Source of the DNA: Liolophura sinensis
Lineage: Eukaryota > Mollusca > Polyplacophora > Chitonida > Chitonidae
NCBI RefSeq assembly: GCF_032854445.1
Contig: NC_088303.1
Location: 2,857,501 to 2,921,500 of the forward strand
Reading direction: 5' to 3'
DNA length: 64,000 bases
The notes under the pieces are model-generated. The model saw only the letters and a list, made by a program, of their open reading frames with translations. It was not told the DNA's origin and searched no databases. Positions within the stretch are counted from its first letter, which is position 1; each line of letters starts with the position of its first letter. The position numbers and the translations under genes were made by a program. This document shows, piece after piece, positions 42,201-54,200 of the stretch.

Positions 42201-45200
42201 ATTTGTTATGCTGAGACCAACACCACAGCATCCGTGCACACTGCAATCAGTTACATAAACAAAACAGACTTGTTATGCTGAGACCAAACATCACAGCATC
42301 CGTGCACACTGCAATCAGTTACATAAACAAAACAGATTTGTTATGCTGAGACCAAACACCATAGCATCCGTGCACACTGCAATCAGTTACATAAACCAAA
42401 TAGATTTGTTATGCTGAGACCAAACACCACAGCATCCGTGCACACTGCAATCAGTTACATAAACCAAATAGATTTGTTATGCTGAGATCAAACACCACAG
42501 CATCCGTGCACACTGCAATCAGTTACATAAACAAAACAGATTTGTTATGCTGAGATCAAACACCACAGCATCCGTGCACACTGCAATCAGTTACATAAAC
42601 TAAACAGATTTGTTATGCTGAGACCAAACACCACAGCATCCGTGCACACTGCAATCAGTTACATAAACCAAATAGATTTGTTATGCTGAGACCAAACACC
42701 ACAGCATCCGTGCACACTGCAATCAGTTACATAAACCAAATAGATTTGTTATGCTGAGACCAAACACCACAGCATCCGTGCACACTGCAATCAGTTACAT
42801 AAACAAAACAGACTTGTTATGCTGAGACCAAACACCACAGCATCCGTGCACACTGCAATCAGTTACATAAACAAAACAGATTTGTTATGCTGAGACCAAA
42901 CACCACAGCATCCATGCATACTGCAATCAGTTACATAAACCAAATAGATTTGTTATGCTGAGACCAGACACCACAGCATCCGTGCACACTGCCATCAGTT
43001 ACATAAACAAAACAGACTTGTTAAGCTGAGACCAAACACCACAGCATCCGTGCACACTGCAATCAGTTACATAAACAAAACAGATTTGTTATGCTGAGAT
43101 CAAACACCACAGCATCCCTGCACACTGCAATCAGTTACATAAACCAAATAGATTTGTTATGCTGAGACCAAACACCACAGCATCCGTGCACACTGCAATC
43201 AGTTACAAAAACCAAATAGATTTGTTATGCTGAGACCAAACACCACAGCATCCGTGCACACTGCAATCAGTTACATAAACAAAACAGACTTGTTATGCTG
43301 AGACCAAACACCACAGCATCCGTGCACACTGCAATCAGTTACATAAACAAAACAGATTTGTTATGCTGAGATCAAACACCACAGCATCCATGCACACTGC
43401 AATCAGTTACATAAACCAAATAGATTTGTTATGCTGAGACCAAACACCACAGCATCCGTGCACACTGCAATCAGTTACATAAACAAAACAGACTTGTTAA
43501 GCTGAGACCAAACACCACAGCATCCGTGCACACTGCAATCAGTTACATAAACAAAACAGACTTGTTATGCTGAGATCAAACACCACAGCATCCGTGCACA
43601 CTGCAATCAGTTACATAAACAAAACAGATTTGTTATGCTGAGACCAAACACCACAGCATCCGTGCAAACTGCAATCAGTTACATAAACAAAACAGATTTG
43701 TTATGCTGAGACCAAACACCACAGCATCCGTGCACACTGCAATCAATTACATAAACAAAACAGATTTGTTATGCTGAGACCAAACACCACAGCATCCGTG
43801 CACACTGCAATCAGTTACATAAACAAAACAGATTTGTTATGCTGAGATCAAACACCACAGCATCCGTGCACACTGCAATCAGTTACATAAACCAAATAGA
43901 TTTGTTATGCCGAGATCAAACACCACAGCATCCGTGCACACTGCAATCAGTTACATAAACAAAACAGATTTGTTATGCTGAGACCAAACACCACAGCATC
44001 CGTGCACACTGCAATCAGTTACATAAACAAAACAGATTTGTTATGCTGAGACCAAAACACCACAGCATCTGTGCATACTGCAATCAGTTACATAAACCAA
44101 ATAGATTTGTTATGCTGAGACCAAACACCACAGCATCCGTGCACACTGCAATCAGTTACATAAACAAAACAGGTTTGTTATGCTGAGACCAAACACCACA
44201 GCATCCGTGCACACTGCAATCAGTTACATAAACAAAACAGATTTGTTATGCTGAGACCAAACACCACAGCATCCGTGCACACTGCAATCAGTTACATAAA
44301 CAAAACAGATTTGTTATGCTGAGACCAAACACCACAGCATCCGTGCACACTACAATCAGTTACATAAACAAAACAGATTTGTTATGCTGAGACCAAACAC
44401 CACAGCATCCGTGCACACTGTAATCAGTTACATAAGCAAAACAGGTCTGCTATGTCAACATGAACATCACAGCATTTGTGCACACTATGATGTGATGGAC
44501 CTGATTAGCGAGTTAAGGTTAGTTTAATATGCGTCAAAATTGCTGAATTTACAACATTTCACTCCTTGGAAGCTGTGCTTTGTCCATACTAAACTTGACA
44601 ACGATTTGACATGTACTGGTGTAAAATTGGACATTACCAAAAAAAAAAAAAAAACATGGAAAGACAGAAAAGAGATTATATCACATGTAACAACTACAGG
44701 TATATGTATATTGACAAAGGAAAAATGAACAGACTTATGTTTTTAAAGGAAAATGAACAGACTTAAATTGTCTGAGGTAACCACAACATATCCACTTAAT
44801 CCCCACCCTACATGAGAGATTTATTTCAAAAAAATCAGCATTTACTTTTTGAAATTTCCTCTTACATTTTTTGCTTCACAGGTTTCCACATTTGGGATAT
44901 TAGTCGACAAATCCTATATATAAATCTTGTTATGTATGACTATTTAACGTCTTCATGTACTGTTAGTCTGCGGACCTTTGTGTTATATGTTATAAGCATA
45001 ACAGGCCCTGTTATACATGTACAGCGCGGACCTGGCCGAAAGCACCTTGTTCAAGGCTCTGTTTATTTAACTGGCTGTTCATTGGCTGTTAAACTCTGTG
45101 TTTAAAAATAGTTGAATCCACCTGGCACGTATATAAGCAGTGTTTTCTGTGCAGAGGGGAGGTATTTTTGCTGCATCCACAGGGAGCCAGGAGAGTGTGC

Positions 45201-48200
45201 GACGCTCTCGTATCGAGTCCATTATATTTATATGAGCTGGTGATGCCAGTTTCATTTGGGAGGACAGATTTTTATGCCGGCACCGTTTGTGTACCACAGT
45301 AGTACTGATGTCTGGTTTATGTGAATTTCTGTGGAAGTCACGTTTATTGGTGTTCGGATCTTTATTATGATTATACAGTGTTGACTGTGTAATTTGTTTA
45401 ACACGCTGACCTCACCTGACCGACAAGGTCGTCAAGGACTCTAAACTGAAGTTTTCAGTTTTGTAAAGGACGTTCGTTCTGCCACAAGGTGACATTACTC
45501 TACGTCTCTGAACGGCTCGTTTGTGAGTTTCTGCGGGAAACTGTTCTAAAGTGGATTATACCTCCATGCCTGTATTTACCCTGTGCTGTGCTCTGCGGGT
45601 GTGACGTCATTCAAAGGCTTGACTGTTCCAGTTCTGTGTAACCTGTGTACTGTGTTCGTGTTCGCTAACCTGGCGAAGTACCTGTCTAGGACAATTTGTG
45701 ACTTGTGTGAATTGTGTGTTTATCCCATGGTCTTTACGTTGGATTTCCTGGAATACATTCCTTGGGATGCAAAGGTGAACTGGAAACTTGTAAAGACCGG
45801 TAATACTGATGTGTATGTTGTTGTTGTTGTTGAACTGTCTGTAAAACTGTCCGTCTCATTTTATATATAAAGCATTGTTTACATTGTAATATTGAGTCAC
45901 TGAGTCTGTTTTCTGTTGCCGTTTTCAATACCGTAACAGAAATTGGGGGCTTGTCCGGGAACCGATTGTTTCCCTTTTGTTTTGCACCGGATATTTGAAG
46001 TTAAACACAAGTGAGAAGCGATTGCTTAATTTTAACGGTGAATGATTCAGTGGCTAAATATTTACAATGGGAGATTTTGATCCTAAACAGTTTGTTAATG
46101 TGCCCGATCAGGATGTTTCTGAGAGTTTAAAGAAGGAAGACTTGGTTAAGTTAGGGACATTTTTAGGTTTGTCCATAAAGTCTTCATGGAGGAAAAGAGA
46201 TATGCAGCATACTTTGTTGAAACATTTAGTGGAGATAGGCAAGTTTGATAGTTCTGCAATATCTGATTATGAGTTCGAGGGTCAGTCTGATGCTGAGCTT
46301 AAGTTTAAGCAGTTTGAGTTAAAGTTGAGATTGGAGAAAGAGGAAAGAGAGAAAGAGAAAGAGAGGGAACATGAGATACAGTTAGAAAAGTTGAAAATGC
46401 AGAAAGAGGAAAGAGAGAGGGAAGTGCAGAGAGAGGAAAGAGAGAGGGAAGTGCAGAGAGAGGAAAGAGAGAGGGAAGTGCAAGTGCAGAGAGAGGAAAG
46501 AGAGAGGGAAGTGCAGAGAGAGGAGAGAGAGAGGCAAGAAAGAGAGAGGGAAAGAGAATTGGAGTTCCAAATGAAAAAGTTAGAGATAGAGAGAGATGAG
46601 AAACCGGGTCCTTCCGGTAGACAGGGTACAGGATTTGATGTGACCAAATACATTCGGTTAGTTCCATCCTTTCAGGAAAAAGAGGTGGATAAATATTTTC
46701 TGCATTTTGAGAAAATTGCAAATAGTTTAAAGTGGCCTAAAGAGTTCTGGACTATGTTATTACAGAGTGTGCTAATTGGAAAGGCCAGGGAAATTTACAC
46801 TCAGTTAAGTGTAGAGAGTGCTTCCAATTATGAATATGTGAAAGAGGTAATTTTGAAGGGTTATGAATTGGTGCCTGAAGCTTACCGCCAGAAATTTCGT
46901 AACTGTGAAAAAGGTAGAGATCAGACATACGTTGAGTTTGGTCGAGCTAAGGAGCAGTTGTTTGATTGCTGGTGTACAGCCAAGAAAATAGGCAAGGATT
47001 TTGAAAGTTTGCGTCAGCTTGTGCTGGTAGAAGAGTTCAAGCGTTGTATTCATAATGATGTAAAGGTGTTCGTTGATGAGCAGAAGGCGAGTACACTTGA
47101 AGAGGCAGCCAGTTTAGCTGATGATTATTCCTTGACACATAAGGTTACATACACGGGTAAGCCATTTAATTCATTTACACGTAGAAATACCCAGTCACAT
47201 GCAACAGGTAGAGGTAGCTCTACACAGAAGAGTTCCACACCAGGCTCCAATGGTTCTACAGCTCATGGTTCACGTAGTTCAGATTGGAATGGTAGTCCTC
47301 GAAATAGGGTCACTTGTAATTTTTGCAAGCGGGTAGGTCACGTGATGAGTGAATGTTACAAGTTGAAAAGGAGACGGGAAGCTGAGAATGAGTCTAAGCC
47401 CACAGGTCTTTGTGTTGCAATGCACAAAACATTGCCGGAAGTTACATCAGCAGTTAAAAGCAGATCTGAGTTAGCTGACATGGGATTGGATAAGCTTCCC
47501 AAATGCTCTATGGATAGCTTCGCTCCGTTTATCAATTCTGGTTCAGTGTCGCTTAGAAGCGACATGTCTTGTGCTACCCCTATAAAGATATCGAGGGATA
47601 CTGGGGCATCTCAGTCTCTGTTGTTGATGAATACTCTGCCCTTTTCTGAAGAGTCATACTCTGGGGTTCGTGCCCTTATTAGAGGTGTAGAGTCTAGTGA
47701 CTTTGTCAGTGTTCCCCTTCATGATATTTATTTGTCATCAGATTTGATATCTGGACCTGTCAGGGTAGGCATTAAGCCTTCATTACCTTTTGAGGGTATT
47801 CATTTGTTGTTGGGAAATGACTTAGCACATGGTAAAGTTACTGTTGATCCCTTAATGGTTGATAAGCCTTCTCTGAATTCAGTCACAGAGCCAGTTGAAA
47901 GCGAGATAGCGGGTTTATATCCTTCCTGTGTTGTTACAAGAGCTATGTCTAGAAAAGTCAGTACAGACCAGGGTAGTACTGTTGATTTGAGTGAGACTTT
48001 TCTCAACAACATGTTGGATGGAGATTCTTCCAAAGTAGACAGCCAGCAGGAAGTAGATACTAATTTTGTTAGTGGTGATCAGCCATTTTGTAGGACTGAG
48101 TTGATTGCTGAACAACACAGTGATCCAAGTATTTCTTGCTTGTTTAATGATGCAGCTAAAGATGGTGAATCTTTACCTGACCCATGCTACTACTATGTCA

Positions 48201-51200
48201 AGTCTGGCATATTGATGCGGCAGTGGAGGCCTCCCGATGTTTCGTTGGAGGATGAATGGGCAATTAAGCATCAGGTAGTTGTGCCCAAGTCTTATCGTAA
48301 AGACATACTGACCATAGCGCATGAAACGCTGTTAGCAGGTCATTTAGGTGTTAATAAGACCTATCATAAGGTTCTCAGTCATTTTTATTGGCCAGGAATA
48401 AGGAAAGATGTTACTGAATTTTGCAGGTCTTGTCATGCATGTCAGTTAGTGGGGAAACCTAACCAGACAATCCCCAAGGCAGCCTTGAGGCCTATTCCTG
48501 CAATTGGTGAGCCCTTCAGTAGAATCTTAATAGATTGTGTTGGTCCGCTACCTAAGACAAAGTCTGGAAATCAGTATATGTTAACCATAATGTGTACTTC
48601 AACTCGTTTCCCTGAGGCAATTCCATTAAGGAATATTACCGCCAAGACTGTAATTAAGGCTTTAGTTAAGTTCTTCACCATGTTTGGTCTGCCTAAGTCA
48701 GTACAGTCAGACCAGGGTTCAAATTTCATGTCTGGTGTGTTCCAACAAGTTATGCATGAGCTAGGTATTAGCCAGTATAAATCCTCAGCTTATCACCCAC
48801 AAAGTCAAGGAGCACTAGAGAGATTCCATCAGACACTGAAAAGTGTGATAAGAACTTACTGCTTTGAGACAGGGAGAGATTGGGACGAGGGTGTACCTTT
48901 GTTAATGTTTGCTGTAAGAGAGTCTGTACAAGAGTCACTTAGATTTAGTCCATTTGAGCTAGTGTTTGGCCATACTGTGCGTGGTCCACTACAGTTGTTC
49001 AAGGAAAAGTTTGTGTCTGGTGATAGTGACAATGTTAACCTATTACAGTATGTGTCAAGATTTCGTACTAAGCTCAACAGAGTATGTGAGTTAGCCAGAG
49101 AGAATCTTACAGCTTCTCAGAAGAGTATGAAAACTAAGTATGACAAAGAGACAGTAAGACGCAGATTTGAAGTTGGTCAGAAGGTACTGGCCTTACTTCC
49201 AGTTAGTGGTAAGCCACTTGAAGCTCGTTATTTTGGACCTTATGTAGTAGACAAGAGGCTAAGTGATCTTAATTATATTATTTTCACTCCTGATCGGCGC
49301 AAATCTAGACAACTTTGTCACATTAACATGTTAAAGCCATATGTAGACAGAGATAGCACTGATCTCAATATTGTACATCCTAGTGGAGTTGCTATCTCTT
49401 GTTTTCCAGTGCCAAGTTGTAAGAGAGAGTTAAAGCGTTTTTTGGGCATGGCAGGTTATTATCGTAAGTTCTGTAGGAACTTTTCATTTGTTAGTGAGCC
49501 ACAAACTCAGCTGTTAAGGAAAGGTGCTAAATTCTTGTGGTCCATTGAGTGTCAGACATCTTTTGATAGATTAAAGGCCATGCTAAGCAGCGGCCCCATA
49601 CTTGTAGCACCTGATTTTAATTTACCATTTAAGCTAGCTGTTGATGCTAGTGATATATCTGCTGGGGCAGTTTTGTTACAAGAAAATGAAACAGATCACG
49701 TTGATCACCCTGTATGTTTTTTCTCTCGCAAATTTGACAAGTGCCAGAGAAATTATTCGACAATAGAAAAGGAATGTCTGTCCTTGATTCTAGCATTACA
49801 GCATTTTGAAGTATATGTGACTTCGTCAAGTTACCCCATTGTTGTGTATACAGATCACAATCCCTTAACCTTCTTGCACAAACTAAAAGGTAAAAACCGA
49901 AGATTGTTACGGTGGAGTTTGCTTTTGCAAGAATTTAATCTAGAGATTAGACACATAAAAGGGAAAGATAATGTGATTGCTGATTGTTTGTCACGTGTCT
50001 AGTTGGTTTTCTGCAGCTTTGTTTTTAAAGATTGTGGCAAACGTTATTATTATTCATAATTATGAATATGTTAAAGGAAGTTTTATGCAAAACTTTCTTT
50101 CCCTGAAGGGTGGGGGTGTTATGTATGACTATTTAACGTCTTCATGTACTGTTAGTCTGCGGACCTTTGTGTTATATGTTATAAGCATAACAGGCCCTGT
50201 TATATATGTACAGCGCGGACCTGGCCGAAAGCACCTTGTTCAAGGCTCTGTTTATTTAACTGGCTGTTCATTGGCTGTTAAACTCTGTGTTTAAAAATAG
50301 TTGAATCCACCTGGCACGTATATAAGCAGTGTTTTCTGTGCAGAGGGGAGGTATATTTGCTGCATCCACAGGGAGCCAGGAGAGTGTGCGACGCTCTCGT
50401 ATCGAGTCCATTATATTTATATGAGCTGGTGATGCCAGTTTCATTTGGGAGGACAGATTTTTATGCCGGCACCGTTTGTGTACCACAGTAGTACTGATGT
50501 CTGGTTTATGTGAATTTCTGCGGAAGTCACGTTTATTGGTGTTCGGATCTTTATTATGATTATACAGTGTTGACTGTGTAATTTGTTTAACACGCTGACC
50601 TCACCTGACCGACAAGGTCGTCAAGGACTCTAAACTGAAGTTTTCAGTTTTGTAAAGGACGTTCGTTCTGCCACAAGGTGACATTACTCTACGTCTCTGA
50701 ACGGCTCGTTTGTGAGTTTCTGCGGGAAACTGTTCTAAAGTGGATTATACCTCCATGCCTGTATTTACCCTGTGCTGTGCTCTGCGGGTGTGACGTCATT
50801 CAAAGGCTTGACTGTTCCAGTTCTGTGTAACCTGTGTACTGTGTTCGTGTTCGCTAACCTGGCGAAGTACCTGTCTAGGACAATTTGTGACTTGTGTGAA
50901 TTGTGTGTTTATCCCATGGTCTTTACGTTGGATTTCCTGGGATACATTCCTTGGGATGCAAAGGTGAACTGGACACTTGTAAAGACCGGTAATACTGATG
51001 TGTATGTTGTTGTTGTTGTTGAACTGTCTGTAAAACTGTCCGTCTCATTTTATATATAAAGCATTGTTTACATTGTAATATTGAGTCACTGAGTCTGTTT
51101 TCTGTTGCCGTTTTCAATACCGTAACAATCTGTATTACTCAACGTGAATACTTGTCTGAAGTAATGATGGCCTTCGTCATATTGGTTCATCAAATCTTAT

Positions 51201-54200
51201 ATATAAATCTGTATTACTCAACGTGAATACTTGCCTGAAGTAATGATGGTCTTCGTCATATTGGTTCATCAAATCCTATATATAAATCTGTATTACTCAA
51301 CATGAATACTTGCCTGAAGTAATGATGGCCTTCGTCATATTGGTTCATCAAATCTTATATATAAATCTGTATTACTCAACGTGAATACTTGCCTGAAGTA
51401 ATGATGGCCTTCGTCATATTGGTTCATCAAATCCTATATATAAATCTGTATTACTCAACGTGAATACTTGTCTGAAGTAATGATGGCCTTCGTCATATTG
51501 GTTCATCAAATCCTATATATAAATCTGTATTACTCAAAGTGAATACTTGCCTGAAGTAATGATGGCCTTCGTCATATTGGTTCATCAAATCCTATATATA
51601 AATCTGTATTACTCAAAGTGAAAACTTGTCTGAAGTAATGATGGCCATCGTCATATTGGTTCATCAAATCCTATATATAAATCTGTATTACTCAACGTGA
51701 ATACTTGTCTGAAGTAATGATGGCCTTCGTCATATTGGTTCATCAAATCCTATATATAAATCTGCCTGAAGTAATGATGGCTTTCGTCATATTGGTTCAT
51801 CAAATCTTATATATAAATCTGTATTACTCAACATGAATACTTGTCTGAAGTAATGATGGCCTTCGTCATATTGGTGAAATATTCTTGAGTACGGCGTAAA
51901 ACACCAATCAAATATATAAATAATCTGAAGATTAAATCAGGTCTTAATGGGTAATCTTCAGAATAACTTTTACATATAATATCCACTGAATCCCAGGACC
52001 ATTCTTCAAAAAGTATATTAAAATTATATTAAAATTAACTGACCTTTCTACTCAAAGTTCACAAATAGAGCGTGTAACAACAAACAGCATCTTAATTTTG
52101 GTCTTACCCAATACAGGACAAGAGGTGCCTTTGTGAGGAAGATGCCACTCTCTGAGGACCAGGGTGAAATCTGCCCCTACTGTGGCCAAAAGTACATAAC
52201 AACTGTTTGCACTCAGAGTCTGTAACAGAGATTATCAACAACATTTTTACTAAGCAATGAATAAACACAATATTTTACGTTTTGTCAATAAAAGCTTTTG
52301 ATTTAATTTCCAATCTTTGTACCATTGTTCTGATTACTGAATAATAAACCAAATAAGCAAAATCACAATAAATCAAAGAAGCACCATCACAATAAATCAA
52401 AGAAGCACCATCACCATAAAGCATTGTTATCATCACAATTTATCAGTCCACAGCTTACACCCATCTCTCGCTGGAGTCAGAAATTTGTTAGATACCTGGC
52501 AAAGGCTAACAAGGTAATGGTACTAAGGGCACCCTTTTTTCATCTACCCATGAACTTTATTGTACAAATGTACCCTAAATTTCATCCAAAACTAACCTGC
52601 CCATTTTTCCTGATTCTGAAAGTTCTATTGATTTTGGAAAGGTATTCTGAAGTTTGTTTGGACCACTGGATATGTTCTACTCAAAAATTGTAGGTTTCAG
52701 CTCCAAGAATAATATTTAGTGATATTTATTTGCTTCTAATACTTCACTTTTGCGAATGAAATGTAAGGACATTTAGGGTAAGTAAAGATATCATTTTGGA
52801 AACGGTTTTAACACCAAGGAAATATTTATTTTTATTTATTGGAATGGTTTTTAACCCCATACTCAAGAATTTGTTGTTTTTTTCTATGACAATATGCAGG
52901 TTTATGGGCGAGGGAAGCCAGAGTACCAGGAGAACACCACGCAGTGTCAGGTATCAGATAAACCACATGTAGCTGAACCACCAAACCACCAACAACTGAA
53001 GTCTATCACATGACCTCATTGGTCATATGACCTCATTGGTCAAGGGCCTGACAGTGGCTTAGACCCAGTGCTGTAATCATCTAAGTAGGCAAGGGCCTGA
53101 CAGTTGCTTAGACCCAGTGCTGTAATCATCTGAGTAGGCAAGGGCCTGACAGTGGCTTAGACCCAGTGCTGTAATCATCTGAGTAGGCAAGGGCCTGACA
53201 GTCGCTTAGACCCAGTGCTGTAATCATCTGAGTAGGCAAGGGCCTGACAGTGGCTTAGACCCAGTGCTGTAATCATCTAAGTAGGCAAGGGCCTGACAGT
53301 GGCTTAGACCCAGTGCTGTAATCATCTGAGTAGGCAAGGGCCTGACAGTCGCTTAGACCCAGTGCTGTAATCATCTGAGTAGGCAAGGGCCTGACAGTGG
53401 CTTAGACCCAGTGCTGTAATCATCTGAGTAGGCAAGGGCCTGACAGTGGCTTAGACCCAGTGCTGTAATCATCTGAGTAGGCAAGGGTCTGACAGTGGCT
53501 TAGACCCAGTGCTGTAATCATCTGAGTAGGCAAGGGCCTGACAGTCGATTAGACCCAGTGCTGTAATCATCTGAGTAGGCAAGGGCCTGGCAGTCGCTTA
53601 GACCCAGTGCTGTAATCATCTGAGTAAGCAAGGGCCTGACAGTCGCTTAGACCCAGTGCTGTAATCATCTGAGTAGGCAAGGGTCTGACAGTGGCTTAGA
53701 CCCAGTGCTGTAATCATCTGAGTAGGCAAGGGCCTGACAGTGGCTTAGACCCAGTAATCATCTGAGTAGGCAAGGGCCTGACAGTGGCTTAGACCCAGTG
53801 CTGTAATCATCTAAGTAGGCAAGGGCCTGACAGTTGCTTAGACCCAGTGCTGTAATCATCTGAGTAGGCAAGGGCCTGACAGTGGCTTAGACCCAGTGCT
53901 GTAATCATCTGAGTAGGCAAGGGCCTGACAGTGGCTTAGACCCAGTGCTGTAATCATCTGAGTAGGCAAGGGTCTGACAGTGGCTTAGACCCAGTGCTGT
54001 AATCATCTTAGTAGGCAAGGGCCTGACAGTCGCTTAGACCCAGTGCTGTAATCATCTGAGTAGGCAAGGGCCTGACAGTGGCTTAGACCCAGTGCTGTAA
54101 TCATCTGAGTAGGCAAGGGCCTGACAGTGGCTTAGACCCAGTGCTGTAATCATCTGAGTAAGCAAGGGCCTGACAGTCGCTTAGACCCAGTAATCATCTG

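Larger units (their letters stand above)
44928..45938 (+). repeat. 5' LTR
   Basis: 1,011 bp, TG to CA ends with an inverted TGTTA/TAACA. A TATATAAG box lies at 45130-45137 and the full CRE palindrome TGACGTCA at 45602-45609. TATATAAAG near the end may serve in polyadenylation. Short open frames inside are not convincing genes. Confidence 0.95.
44928..51127 (+). mobile_element. Ty3/gypsy-group LTR retrotransposon, Gmr1-type gene order, RT core deleted
   Basis: A complete 6.2-kb insertion: 1,011-bp LTRs (TGTTATG to CGTAACA), tRNA-Pro-type primer site, one gag-pol frame, polypurine tract and ATCT target duplication (44924-44927 and 51128-51131). It is antisense to the host gene, in its 10-kb intron 7-8. 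The LTRs differ at only five positions, so it is young. The fingers/palm of reverse transcriptase is absent, so the copy would need another element's RT to move. Confidence 0.93.

Noticed and set aside
45583-45870. 95-codon frame in each LTR
   Set aside because: It lies within LTR regulatory DNA, has no recognisable domain, and the two copies agree simply because the LTRs do.
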